Below, one piece after another: positions 1 through 11,840 of a DNA stretch of 64,000 bases (position 1 is its first letter; every line of letters starts with the position of its first letter). The DNA lies in contig JASANG010000733.1 of the NCBI GenBank assembly GCA_030248215.1, forward strand, positions 62,001 to 126,000, given 5' to 3'. The notes beneath the pieces are model-generated. The model worked only from the letters and a program-made list of their open reading frames with translations. It did no database searches and was not told where the DNA came from. This DNA comes from Enoplolaimus lenunculus. Lineage: Eukaryota; Nematoda; Enoplea; Enoplida; Thoracostomopsidae. Position numbers and translations under genes: made by a program.

Positions 1-1685
1 ATATATCTGTTTCTACTTTAAATGTTAGTTGAGACAAATAGGCTTAAAAACAAAACAAAATGTGCTTTTAATTGGCTTAGCCTTTTCCTGAACCAGAATC
101 CAAACCAGGCACATAAATTTGACATTGAACTGGTTGACGCGTTATGCCTCGAAATAATGCAGAATCCACAATATTTCGCGTGCAGCCTGCTAACAAGATA
201 ATTGTCGACGAGGCGACGTTAATACAGAACTAAGTTCCGCATTGTTGTTGTTGTTGCTGTTATTGCTAATTACACATATTTTCCGACAAAAGCGAATAAA
301 GATGGTTAAAATTGAAGAAAAACAGGCTAAACAGTGAACATAGCTTTGTCTACTTGCATCATCGTACAGTTTCAACTGCACTCCAGTTGTAGTTTGGCCA
401 TCTAATAAGCAGTGGCCAAATTTGAGGGGCACACGTCAGGGCCGCAACTACAGCGGAACGTGGTGTGACAACGTCACTTCTGCAGTCATATTCGACGTCT
501 CCGCATAAGCCGAGCGCTCTTGCTACAACATTGATGATAGGAAAATTGTTGTGTCCGTCTACTAGAAATTGTTGGTTGCGAGTCTGGCACAAACTCCAGT
601 ATACGGCCGCCCCAATCCCAACTCCAATATTTATACTACGTTTACAACACTTTTAGTTGTAAATAAATATGCCAGTGTAAATGAGATGAAAGAAATGTTT
701 TCGGAAATTTTTGGCTTTATTTTTGAAAATTCACATTATGGTGTTAGTGCGCCCAAATCTTGACAATAACTCGTTCACCAATTGTCTGATTGCAAAAAAT
801 TTGACACGACTGGATTCAACTCCGCACGCTGCATCGAACGGTATATAAGTTGTTAAACTTTTTGACAAAAAATTTGTATTGGTTCCCACAAAGGGATACA
901 TTGGGCCTTAAAATTGGAACTTTTCAAAAATGTAAATTTAGGCGTGAAATGATCAGGTGAGGTGTTGAGAAGCTCAAATATGCAGAAATTTTCCAAATCG
1001 AACCATTTCTGGGCAAGTGCGGGCTGGGGGGATAACGGAAAACACCCCATCGTTTTTTGGCTCCAGACGTTTCATTCACGTGTTTTCTAAATTTTAGTAC
1101 GGGTACCTACAATATGCAAGCTTTGATAAATAGATACACAGCAAATTAAAACCATTAATCAGTTCGCATTCCCATGTTACACTAAATTTCTTCAGAATTT
1201 ATGACGTCTACACAGTAGTGCGCAAAAGTTTTAAAGCAACAATCAAAGCCTAAAGGTAGAAGAAAATTAAACGTTTAGTACTATAAATTGTACTAATCGC
1301 TAGCGGATAAATTGTACTTAAGTTTAACGCGAGTTTAAGTAAACTTATTTTTAGATTAAGTAACACGTGCAGCCGAGAAATTATGTGTACCAAAGAGTTC
1401 ACTCAGTTTAGCTTAAACTAAAAATACGTAAGATTTTAAATTAGTTTAAGCGTAAACCTACCCGTTGGTTCAGTTTTATTCTAGAAACTTAGTTTAATAC
1501 TGCTGGATTAGTTTAAGCTTAAATCAAGTTAGTATAAGCTTTTAGAGAGTACAGACTAATAAAAAGTTTATTAAGTTGAAGCATCGCCAAATGAATGTAA
1601 TACCACAACGGCGGGTAGGATGTTTTCATTGGGCGACAGTTAAATTGAGGGACTTGGAGGCAGGTTGGGGAGGTTTAGGTTTATG
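1..1685. other. No gene recognised; AT-rich with short simple repeats
   Basis: Only short frames are present. A (GTT)n run lies near 242-262. Runs of TTAAG/TTTAAG motifs fill 1300-1560 (many agtttaag words), a low-complexity tract of unknown origin. A consensus CSL octamer occurs at 883-890. Confidence 0.5.
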
Positions 1686-1914
1686 TTTATACTGTAAATT
1701 TCAGTGAGTTGATTTCAACTCAAAATGAGTTGAATCACTCAGTCTGAGTTAGGACTATCAAAACTCAAAATTTTGGGTTGATCGACTCATCCAGAGTCAA
1801 CTCAACTGAGACTGCGAATCAACTCCACTCAGGGTGAGGTAATGTTTACTGATATTAATTCACAAATAACTCGCTGGTTGAATTGATTAATCAACTCATT
1901 GCAATTTACAGTGT
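1686..1914. mobile_element. Foldback/MITE-like element with GAGTTGA/TCAACTC palindromes
   Basis: The termini are inverted: ACTGTAAATTTCAGTGAGT on the left and, on the right, the complement of ACTGTAAATTGCAATGAGT. The interior is a chain of GAGTTGA and TCAACTC words that can pair with one another. Both ends are flanked by TA, compatible with a TA target. There is no coding capacity. Confidence 0.55.
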
Positions 1915-1975
1915 AGGCTTTACTTAGACTTTATAGGCTTAAGTGTAGGCTTTACTTAGACTTTATAGGCTTAGA
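1912..1975. repeat. Two tandem copies of a 31-bp TTAGGC-like unit
   Basis: The unit GTAGGCTTTACTTAGACTTT...AGGCTTA occurs twice back to back. It is made of degenerate TTAGGC/TTAGAC words, like the cores of the telomere-like elements elsewhere in the window. Confidence 0.7.
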
Positions 1976-2800
1976 AGGCACACCTTTGCGGTTAACATGG
2001 GCTAAAAAGGAAGTATACGGGAACTCCGGTTCTTGCATTTACTACGAGACCTGGACATACGTGTACGGGTAATTTTTCAGTAAGGGTTGAACATTAAACG
2101 AATATTACCGAAATAATCAATTAGCGGGGCCGGACATATTAACAATTGTGTGAAAAAATTTGTTCAACTTTGAGAGGCTGCAATCCTGATCTCCCTAGCT
2201 CGTACTCGTCTGGATTTGAACTGAAAATTATTTTGCAGTTCTAAACTACCAAAACGCTCTGCATACAAAGTTCTGATTTTTTAATTTCTGTTGCCCAATG
2301 GCGCATCGAGAAATTTTGACGGGAGAGTCCGCACGATGTATAATAATAACTAGTAATCCGTAGTTGCATACATGTGCAACTCTCGTACTATACTGCATTT
2401 TGGTATATGTTCAAAAGTGTTTGTTTTTAAGCAAGTTTTGCCTAAGCTTTGAAACTTGAGTGACAGCTTCTTAAAGTAGAATGGAACGCATAATATTCTT
2501 CACCTTTAAGTATATACAACGGAAACCCTAAACTCATTCTGGTGAGCTTTGAATCCAGTTAAGACAAATAGGCCTGCCGCAGGGTTTCCTTCAATCCAGG
2601 TTTAAAAACAAAATTGAAAATAAACAATCTGCCAAACCCTAAATTTAACTCTGGTAAAAGTGACCCTTGTGTTAAATCAAAGCTCGTCGAATAGCAAAAA
2701 TGTTGACGAACATAAAAATCGTTGAAATGCAAATTTTTAGTTTATCTGCTATTTTCATAGGGACCTTGGAAACCAGGGCGGCTATATACAATCCTTGGAC

Positions 2801-3050
2801 GGGCGGGCCCATGTATAGAACAGGGCCGGAACAGTAGTATAAGCATATTCCTAAGCTTTAGCTTTAGCTTTAGCTTTAACCTAAGCCTAAGTCTAAGCCT
2901 AAGCGTATGGATTAGCCTATTCCTAAGCCTAAGCCTAAGCCTAAAAACCTAAACCGAAGCAAAGAAATTTACTCTAAAGCTTAAGCTGATTCTATTATAG
3001 CCCCTCCGGAAAACGATCCGGCCCCGTTCTATACATGGGCCGCGGGGCCG
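2801..3050. mobile_element. Telomere-like-core MITE (family D), copy 1
   Basis: The left end GGGCCCATGTATAGAACAGG and the right end, read inverted, GGCCCATGTATAGAACGGGG form a 30-bp TIR. The interior (about 2845-2990) is a degenerate array of CCTAAG/CCTAAGC, i.e. (TTAGGC)n on the other strand, beginning with GCTTTA repeats. No coding frame. Confidence 0.75.
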
Positions 3051-4085
3051 AAACGGTCGCACACCGCCCCACTTTTATCTCTGCGAGACTGCCACTCGCA
3101 GTGGGGGCTGGCCAGTTCTCATAAAAAATTTATAGACGTTCCGAAATAATTCATTAGGGCAGATTCGATGCATTGGGCATCTTGTTGTTCACCGGGGCCT
3201 TAAATCTAGTCTGATATATTTTGTGCACTCCTTCAGATTGCCTGGCACGTCTCGAGAAGGTTTTGGAATGGCCAAAATTTAGACTATTTTTCTGCAAATC
3301 TGATTAATGCATTCACTAAGAGTCACTTGGAGTGGGGCCTCCTAATTGTACAGGACGCTTACACAGGGATGTGGGGGTACTTGGCTCGGTACCGCATGCT
3401 TTCTGTCAATGGAAAGATGGAACCCAATATGCGCCTCTGTGGTGAAAAATGCGCTTCGCAGCTTGAGCATAGCTAAACATAATATAATCTAGAATCTAAA
3501 ACTACTATTTTATAGACCCACCCGAAACCTGGACGCCTCTTAAAGTATCATGGGCCAGTCTGGATGTGCTCGTCCTTCAATCCGCCAGTGTTTTTGCCAC
3601 GAATGAGATGAAATAAAGCATTTAAATTACAAAAAGTTTTCAACACAATATTAAGCTAATTTCTTCGCGTTCTTTGGTTTGTTTTCATATCTGACCATAC
3701 AGAAAAAAAAACAAAAACCGTGGCTTCTTGCTCGAATTATCATATTAAAACTCAGCTAAAATGTCAACACGAAACAAATGCTTTGTTGTTGCGGTTTTCA
3801 ATTTAAAAGCAACATGGTAATTATAAAATGTCAAAATCGTATGTTTTGCATGATGGGGAATAATACCGTACACGATATTAAATAATCAGTCTCTACCTAT
3901 GCACCAGAGCCTTAGACTGTGAGTTTAACGCGGATTGCAATTGTGCAGAAAAAGTAGTGTTATTCGAGACAACACTGACAGACATATTAATAAAGGAAAA
4001 CTTTATGATCACTTCGCTGATACCTAGCTAGCTGTGTGTTCAAGAATTTAACCCTTTCTCACATGAATATTTTCTATTTCCCCTG
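3051..4085. other. No gene or clear element recognised
   Basis: Unique-looking AT-rich sequence with no frame above 60 codons and no inverted or direct repeat that I could define. Confidence 0.4.
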
Positions 4086-4134
4086 AGAACAACTTTTATG
4101 CTAGGATTCGAACTCCAGTGATTGGAGTGAAAAA

Positions 4135-4168
<34 letters not shown>

Positions 4169-4370
4169 AAAAAAAAAAAAAACAACAAAAACAGAAAAAT
4201 AAAAAACAACAACAAAAAAAACAAAAAAAACAAAAACAAAAAAAAATAAAACAACAACAAAAAACCAAACAAAAAAAATAAAAAAAAAAAAAAAAAAAAA
4301 AACAAAAAAACCAAACAAAAACAAAAAGGAGGCGTATACCATCACCACTCAGCTATAGGAGCTTGACGCT
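4085..4370 (-). repeat. tRNA-derived SINE-like copy split by an expanded poly-T / TTTG tract
   Basis: On the minus strand an RNA polymerase III A box (TAGCTGAGTGGTGA, about 4360-4347) and B box (GGAGTTCGAATCC, about 4122-4110) are recognisable. They are separated by about 220 bases made almost wholly of T runs with G interruptions (plus-strand A/CAAA at 4132-4328), where a tRNA would have about 35 bases. It is a pseudo-tRNA or SINE head, not a functional tRNA. Confidence 0.6.
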
Positions 4371-5458
4371 CGAGCCCAGAGGGGGCTCTCACGTCTTGTG
4401 GTGATTTAGTACTATGTATACGTGTTGCAATTGTTAAACACGGTGCGATATATACTATTTAATGAGAGAAGGGGTTAAAATCTAGACCTGTATATATTCT
4501 CATTATTCTCAAAATTTTGATTGTGTATAGATCGCATAATATATATTGCCTGTTTTAGAAATAGGGTCTCAAACAGGCGAATTGCGAAAGCCACGAATGG
4601 ATTAAAATTCCACGTATGGTAGCATTGCACTTAGCTGCACGTTTACTCGCGGGAACCCACGGGTAACGCGGCTGCGGGTGAGACAATTATTTTGACGTGG
4701 CTACTATAGCAACTTTTAGTTGTGAAAAGCCAGAAAATACACAACAATGGCTATTTTAAGCTTCGACACATCGTTCAAACTTGATCACAAAATTTCAATA
4801 ACACCCACCTATGACGAAATAATGTATGATCAAAGCCACAAACGGTAAAACAGCTAAAAAACTTTATTCAGTAAAGCTATTTTAATACTCGCTGTCTGCA
4901 TACTGTTTAACCAACGGCTTACAACCGAAATACGACTATAAATCCTGCGGCCTGCATGCGGAGGCTTTTATACCTAAAACGTGCCCCATACACACGCAAC
5001 GGTGGAACGTGCTAGAATTGTGAGCTAAAAACTGAACAAACTGTACAGGTTTATATAGCTACCACATTCCAACCCTCAAATATAGTGCCCAGATATATGT
5101 ATATATTTCTTTATAAATATATTTAGAAACCAAGGCTCGTAACGAGACGGGTGCAGGGGTCAAAAACATCCTGTTATGAGGTTTTATAGTCCAGAGGTTT
5201 CAGGACGTCTTTGACTTGTAACACAACATACCAAGCCTCCCTATTCAAAATTTTTACAACACTATATACCTGTTTGACACACACCATTTTCCAAGATTCT
5301 GGGTACTGCCGAATAAAGGCGCTTTATACTAATTTGATTGGTACAATCAACGTAGATATGCCGCTTACCCACTGATTTCTAACAATTTTCATACCACGCC
5401 TTATATGCAGAAACTCACGGGCGTAGCCAGGATATTTGAAAAAGTGGGTTACGGTCTA
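4371..5458. other. No gene recognised
   Basis: AT-rich sequence without a supported gene. A short ggcgtagccagg motif near 5420, common at transposon ends, is present without its partner. Confidence 0.4.
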
Positions 5459-5673
5459 TCGAATTTCGGCCCGTGTTAATACTTTTAGGGCCGTCCCGGT
5501 TTCTGAATGGTCTATGAAAGAGTAGACTTATACGTTCTAGACATTTTTTGGCTTAGGCTTAGGCTTGAGCTTAGGAATACGCTTTTGCAACGCTTAGGTT
5601 TAGACTTAGGTTTAGGATTCCGCTTAAATCTATTGTTACGGCCCTAAAAGTAACATTGGCCAAAATTTCGAAC
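5459..5673. mobile_element. Telomere-like-core MITE (family D), copy 2
   Basis: TIRs: left ends in ACTTTTAGGGCCGT; the right, read inverted, gives the same CTTTTAGGGCCGT preceded by GGCCAATGTTA. The core at 5551-5630 is (GCTTAGG)n-like in the opposite orientation to copy 1. About 215 bp, non-coding. Confidence 0.7.
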
Positions 5674-6215
5674 GGGATTTATTGTGTTGCAAACTAAAAA
5701 TTGTGTCTAAAAATCCCTGACAAACAACGCAAGGGAGCAGACCCAGAAACCCATCCACCCAGCTGCGAACTTGCCAAGCATAGATAAATACCGGTTATTG
5801 TACAGCTGTGATAAAAGCAAATCGGTACTCACTCTCTCTTGAGTCTTGAATAGTTATGTAACTCATGAATTGTCATGCATGCCGAACTTGCTACACAATA
5901 AAACAGAACGAACTATATTGTTTTATATATATACAGCCACGTCATTCCAACAGCATATTCTCAAAAGCGGTTCCAAGATGTGTAACTGGCCGAGGGCTCA
6001 GCCAGCCGAGTGAGAACTTCCTCAATTCGTTTGGACCTTTTGATACTTTGTTGTAATAAATACCAAAAAACCGTTTTCGAAACTTTTCTACCCACTTTAT
6101 TTAGTCCTCTATACGACCCGCTGCAGACACTTTGTCTGGTTGATTGGTACAGTCAATATGCTTCTATATATTATGCACCGATTTTGAACAATTTTCGTTT
6201 CAGGCTATACATACT

Positions 6216-6993
6216 CATTGAGCGAAGCTCGGAGTTTCGCGAAGCGTTTTATGTTTTGTACTTGGGGGTCGAAAGGTGAATGTCCGTCCGTCCGTCTGTC
6301 CGTCTGTCCGTCTGTCCGTCCGAAAAGAATCTCAGGAACGGCTGTACCAATTTTGATAAACTTTTTTTGTTTGAAAGCCAATTATCCTGTGGTGTTAACC
6401 TCGTGTTGTCGTTTTAAAATTTTGAGCCCTTTTTTAGCTAAAGGCTAATTTGCATAATTAATTAAGCCTAAATTAGTACTTTCCACAATATTTCACTAAT
6501 TATTACAGTTAGAAGCAATCTAATTTTAGCATTAAAGGGTTTTGGGGTGCGAGAAATCTGCGTAGACTGTTTACAAACCTCCAAAACCGATGATTGAGCA
6601 GTTAGCTAATAGATAATTTGCATATTAGCATAAGTTATAAGCCTAAATTAGGACTTTTTACAATGTTTCACTAATTATTAAGGTTAAAAGCAATATAATT
6701 TCAGCTCTAAAGGGATTTTAGGTGCATGGAACTTGAATAAATAGTTTACAAACCTTCAAAATCGATAATTGAATAGTTAGCTAATAGTTAATTTGCATAT
6801 TAGCTTAATTGACAAGACAAAATTAGGACTTTTTAAATTATTCCAAAAATTATAGGGTGGCTGAATGGTTTTTGGGTGCGAGGAATCTGAGGAAATTGCT
6901 TACAAACCTCCAAAACCGATAAATGAATAGTTAGCTAATAACTAATTTGCATATTACCGTAATTGCTTACGTGTGTTCGAGCTTCGCTCAATA
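6216..6993. mobile_element. Non-autonomous DNA element with 15-bp TIR and internal tandem repeats
   Basis: Exact inverted termini ATTGAGCGAAGCTCG (6216-6230) and CGAGCTTCGCTCAAT (6979-6993). Next to the left end lies a (GTCCGTCT)n-like tract (6280-6322). The right part holds about three tandem units of 165-180 bp, each starting near TAATTTGCATATTAG (6447, 6612, 6790; a partial one at 6945). A related fragment lies at about 56990-57125 in a KIF4 intron and another at 26930-27060. No transposase frame. Confidence 0.65.
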
Positions 6994-7974
6994 AATGTAG
7001 TCCCACTACGACTGGTACAGTATATACTCACTGTTTATCGAGGATGGGGTTTTCCGGATAAATTGAATTAAACAGCAAAACCGGAAAAATTGAAGAAATG
7101 ATAAATATCGTCTGCCAGCTGGCTAGCCACAAAGTTGTTGGTTTAAAGTACGGCAAAAACCTGCTCCTTAACGTAGTGAGTACAACTGGGCTTCAGTTGA
7201 GTAAATAAATAACTGTGCAATACAATTCAGCTCTACAGCGGCTACAGTGAAAACATGTAGTAAACAAGTCTTGTAAATATTTCCAATCAAACAGTTATAT
7301 TGCAAAATCAAGTAAATCAGCGCCATTGAAACTTGGGCGAAATGCGTTCCGCATTAAAGGAAAAAATTCCTTACCCAGTTGCTTGATTTAGAACTGATTT
7401 ACAACTAATGTTCAGTATTAAAATAACGCTATTCCTGATATATCTGTACCGCAAACGGAAACTTACACGGACACCAACTTTAACCAGAAACAAACACTTG
7501 ATGTCCAGTACCCTCGACGGCCTTTACGTTATATGCAAAGATTGGTAAAGTTACCAGACAAGAAAATGATTGGAGCACCGGCCCATGTTACGATAAAGGC
7601 CGTCCCATTTTCAAAGGACAGCAATATACCAGGATTGCAAACATGTGCACTCCTGTTTTACATATGCACAGTCAAATATAATATCTAATAAATATGTAAT
7701 ATGTAATAAAAAAGAAACGGCCTCCAGACCGTCTCAAAAAATATATATTTGGTACTGAGAATGTGATGTAGTAGGGGCAGTGTTTCATTTTCTCGGGGGG
7801 AGGGGTTGCATCACCCCATGACACCCAGTAAAAGGGACGCTGAAGTTGAACAGGATAAGGATTCCAATAATGAATTGCTTAGTGTGGGGGTTTGGGGGGC
7901 GGCAGACCCCCATAATGCTTTTAGGTACCCCTGAACTTGCGGTGTGTCAGGGGCGGCAGTCTTCCCTGAGAATC
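6994..7974. other. No gene recognised
   Basis: Only short unsupported frames; a G-rich patch (tctcggggggaggggttg) near 7791 resembles decayed repeat ends. Nothing else definable. Confidence 0.4.
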
Positions 7975-8078
7975 ACGCTATCCAGCTGTCCCGCTGTCCA
8001 ACTATACCGCTGTACAATTGTCCCGCTGGCCAACTATCCCGCTGTCCAATTGTCCCAACTGTCCCGCTGCCCAATTAT
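7975..8078. repeat. Minisatellite of CCCGCTGTCCAA-type units
   Basis: At least five imperfect tandem units built from TGTCCCGCTGTCCAACTATC, with period close to 20 bp and some half units. Non-coding. Confidence 0.7.
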
Positions 8079-9650
8079 ATTTTTTGTTGTGTGTTCTCTT
8101 GATACATTATTGTCCCGAGAAAATGGGACGGCCTTTAGGATAACGGTAGCGGGAGCATCCAGATAAAACAAACACGAGTTCGGTGCCGCACAGGGTGGTC
8201 AGAGTTATGTTAGTAGCGACGAGGGCTTTTATATCAAGATTATGGGTTGCGACTGCGATGCTTCTATATCGCATTAGTGGTAGAACCAAGAAGTGTATTC
8301 CTGATTTTTACTTGGTTTATTTGAGTAAATTTTTCTTTGGTGATACAGAAGTTCCTTCGTATTAAAAAGGACTGATTTGATTCGAAACGTTTGATTCTTT
8401 CAACCTTTTCGTTTCCGGTAGAGTCAGCGTCCGTTTTCGTTGTAGAAATACAATATATTTGGTTAGTTCTGCTCTCAAAATTAGTTGATAAACAAAAAAC
8501 ATATATCTCAATTCTAATCACAGATATGCTGCAATTATATGAAATGAAATAAATATTTCGAGGTTAATCCGAAATTTTAAACATTTCTTGTGCAGCAGCC
8601 AGCCATTTTCTTTAAAGCTTGTATTAGCCCGGTGAGTACTTGCACGTTCCAATTCTGTTGGCAGAAAAATAATGATCTTTGAAACTTTTACTTGACAATA
8701 CCCGTTTTCCGTTTCAAGTATGATTTCGATCGCTATCCGTTTTCGTAGTTTTGCTACACGTTTTGCACTCTGTTTTGCACAGTCACTAGTCACTCCAGTA
8801 TATTTAATTTTGACTTTTTCAAAGTTTTTCAACGACAAGTCTGAGAGACTGAGAGACAAAGCATGACACAAAAGAAAAACAATTTTAACAACACTTTTAT
8901 AACTAAAAAAGGTTGGTCAACCGAACCAAAGAAATACACGAAATGGTTTTATCGAACCGAACCATGGAAAATTTCTACTTCAGTTTACTTTTCTTGAATC
9001 TTTACCGCAAAAACTTTTGAAACAGGACAAAACGTAGTTATAATTAACACACTCATTTCGTTTTGGATTTTGCGTTTTGGTTTGGAATGGTTGTGACATT
9101 TATAAAAAATTAGTATGAACTCTTAGCTAGTGCTTCTTAGCGACAACGGTTGAAGCTTTGATGTTCCTTTGAAAGTTTACGTTGAAATGGCTGTGCTGTA
9201 TTTGTTTGTTGCTATGAATTTTATCCAATCGTTTGCCAATTGAGCACTGGTTCTTCTTTAAACAAACGGTGTAAGCAAGTTGATTAAACCAGGTAATGGT
9301 TTCTTAAATTATCTTTTTCACTGGGGCCCATCCTGGAATTTGGTGGGCGCGGGACCACCCAATTCTGTCCGCACCGGCACTGCGTGTTAGTTTACGAAAG
9401 TCGCATTGTATTGCGAAAAAATGTGAGAGGCAAGATGCTCCAAGAAAATGAAGTATTTACTTTAACTCTATAGTAACGTGAAAGCTTTTCGGGTTAAGTT
9501 GTGCTAGTTAGCAGGTACTCCACATTTTCAGACTGTGAGCCTAGACAAAATTGGGGGACTGTGCCCCCCAATTTGAAGATTGGGGGGCAAGTGGCCCTTT
9601 GTCCCCCTTCCGGTACGGCGCCTATGGGTACTTATAGCTTCGTGGTTATA
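8079..9650. other. No gene recognised; one unassigned 117-codon minus-strand frame
   Basis: The frame at 8871-8518 (-) starts with ATG, but its protein matches nothing I know and lacks codon bias. A G/C-rich hairpin (ggggactgtgccccccaatttgaagattggggggc) near 9555 followed by cggtacggcgcctatggg looks like the end of a transposon. Confidence 0.35.
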
Positions 9651-9651
9651 G

Positions 9652-10882
9652 TTGGATGTCACAATTTGGGCAGGCGAGGGTACGACGGTTTTTAGTTTTG
9701 ATAGCTTGCAGCTGAAAGTGAGGGTGTTCTTACGAAGTTTCGATCCCATGACCCATGGTCGAGAGATTCTCTGGTAGGAGCGCTACCACTGTGGAACGCC
9801 ACCTCACAATCAGCTGCTGGGTTTTCAGGTATTTACTATTTAAGCTTATAAGAACCTCAACCATATACACATGCATCTTGGGTCTTCTTCGTATTTATTG
9901 TTGATGCATATGAAGGCACTACTTATGCATCAGTGTTTAACCGATGTGTAGCATCACGAGGTTTATTTTTTCTCCATGCATCCGTATGTCACATAGGATA
10001 TGTTGTCAAGTTTTATACATGCGTAGTGGTGCCTCTCTTTCTGCAGGGGGTTAAAATCAAGAAAGAAATTTTGCAAAAATTATGGTGTATTCGTTCTCAG
10101 CTTGACCTGGGGATTTTGAAAATATAATTTGACTATATTCCAAGATTTTTCTGATTTTTTATGCAAGGGTCCCTTCCCCTTTATGAAAAAAGTCCAAGCT
10201 TAGACTGTTTTGTCCGATGCGTGTGGGACTTAGCCCCGTCAAAATTTCTTATTCAATTAGTTCAGTGGCTTGCCCCTAGTACAATGAAGTGGCCGGGAGG
10301 GCGGTTTGAAAATTCGAAAAAATGTTCCTGGAATATGGTCAATTTTATAGGCGCAAGAACAGTTGGGTCGGGACGGACACATTCCCATTTCAAATCTGGG
10401 GCATCATCCCTTTCATTTTTTGAGACGGGATATGGTCCTATTGTAGTTATAAGTAGTTTTACGACATTGAATGCCCTAGAATTTTAAACTAACGTCTGGC
10501 TTTAGGTTGCTTCGCTCGCAAGGTTTTTTCTCTGTTCACGTATAAAATGTTACTGTGATATGCGGATGCATGGAGGCAAAATGAAATCTCATGCTAATGC
10601 TGCACATCGGTAAAACGTTAATGCATATGTAGTGCCTTCATATGCAGAAGCGGTAAAAACATTGAAGAACCAAGATGCATGTGTATAATGTTGACGTTCT
10701 TATATAAGGCATAAAAACAGAAAAACTCAGCAGTTGATTGTGAGATAGCGCGCTGGACTGATAATCTGTCGGCCGAGTTCGAAATCTCCTGGGAGCGTCC
10801 CTCATTTTCAGCTGCTGAAAACAAACACAGAACTAAAAACTGTCTTACCCTAGCCTACCCAACTTATCACAGTTACCTCCGG
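9652..10882. mobile_element. Large foldback element, ~350-bp inverted arms containing tRNA-like sequence
   Basis: The sequence from about 9652 to 10010 matches, in inverted orientation and at roughly 75-80% by eye, about 10540-10882. Shared words include CATATGCA, CAAGATGCATGTGTATA and CTCCATGCATCCG. Each arm carries a tRNA-like stretch ending in a B box: GAGTTCGAAATC near 10775 (+) and GGGATCGAAAC near 9750 (-). It may be a foldback transposon or two SINE-related copies head to head. The 530-bp loop has no recognised gene. Confidence 0.55.
10728..10800 (+). repeat. tRNA-like segment in right arm of foldback
   Basis: TAGCGCGCTGGACTGATAAT then GAGTTCGAAATCTCC resembles the D-arm, anticodon region and T-arm of an Ile/Met-type tRNA. 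Acceptor pairing is lacking, so it is not a functional tRNA gene. Confidence 0.45.
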
Positions 10883-11620
10883 CGATGCTCAAGGAAAGTT
10901 GTTAAGGTCAGATCCCCAAATGGGAGCAACAGAAAACAAAAGATTGCATTAGAATTTTCCTTGTTTCACATGAATATTTCGTAATGCATAATACGTACCT
11001 CGCAACATAAGCCTTCTCCAAAAACTTATATTAGCATTTTGTATTCGAATTAGTACAAAAATTCGGCTGGCTGCTCGCTCGCTTCCTTGCGAAGTTTTTT
11101 AACTGGCACGCAAGTGGTGAAATGTCCCACTCGGCTAAATCTTTTGAACCGATTGAAGCTCGCTTTTGCTTGGAAAAATACTTAACTGCTATTTTATATA
11201 CTGAATTATTTTTGGGCATGTAAAAAAGATCAGACTGGTCTTTAAGAGAAGTTATATGGCATGGACTAACCGGACCGGTCGAGCTGAACATGAATATATG
11301 TACGAAAATTTTCTGAATTATTATATTCCATATTCCCCGCCCCTGAAATTTCTGAAAAAACTTAAACTCCACTCGAATTCAAATTCTGGCACCGCTTCTG
11401 GTGAAAGTGGACTAATTTATTATCTAATCAATTGTTAATACTACCGGACAGTCCGTATGTTCTTTCTTACATGGTGTTTGTGTTGCATGAAATTGCACGT
11501 GTGCACAGGAATGCAGGGTCATTTAAAGTCTATTGAAGGAAAAGCATGCGCCGGGTGGGTTTGAACTAAAACTCACGATGTGAAATTTCAAACCGTTATA
11601 TATTTAAAAGCTGAAAAGGC
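10883..11620. other. No gene recognised
   Basis: Frames on both strands overlap each other without supported products. A broken repeat-like segment (gtttgaactaaaactcacgatg) lies near 11560. Confidence 0.35.
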
Positions 11621-11626
11621 AGTCGC

Positions 11627-11696
11627 GTTGCTGGATCGAACTCACGACCTTCAGTTCTTTACGCGGACACGTATCACTGAGCAATCAACGCAATTC
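11627..11696 (-). repeat. tRNA-derived SINE head or tRNA pseudogene
   Basis: Reading the minus strand: GCGTTGATTGCTCAGTGATA (A box) ... GGTCGTGAGTTCGATCCAG (B box) ... CAACGC. A and B boxes are tRNA-like and six acceptor pairs form, but the T-stem does not pair, so it is not an intact tRNA. Confidence 0.5.
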
Positions 11697-11737
11697 GCCT
11701 ATCTACTGTTATTATCTTCAATTGTTTGTATAGACAC

Positions 11738-11840
11738 CATGGTGGAACCGGATATCCGGTTCCGGCAAATAATCGACATCCGGCTCCGGTATTTTTACTT
11801 GCCGACATCCGGCTCCGGTATTTTTACTTGCCGGATATTA
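11738..11840. repeat. CCGGATATCCGG/CCGGCTCCGG-rich MITE fragment
   Basis: Contains ACCGGATATCCGGTTCCGGC and two copies of a 34-bp unit with CATCCGGCTCCGGTATTTTT. Related CCGG tracts are at 18255-18300, 30375-30470 and 39556-39660. Probably remnants of the hAT-type MITE family A. Confidence 0.45.

Noticed and set aside
4040-4348. Phe-rich minus-strand frames
   Set aside because: They are translations of a poly-A/CAAA tract and not genes.
6280-6322. CRISPR-like or satellite array (GTCCGTCC repeats)
   Set aside because: It is a simple sequence tract inside a TIR element in a eukaryotic genome; there are no spacers.
8518-8871. 117-codon minus-strand frame as a gene
   Set aside because: No recognisable product, no splice or codon support, and it overlaps other short frames.
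11627-11696. Possible functional tRNA gene
   Set aside because: A and B boxes are present but the T-stem does not pair, so it is called a SINE head or pseudogene.
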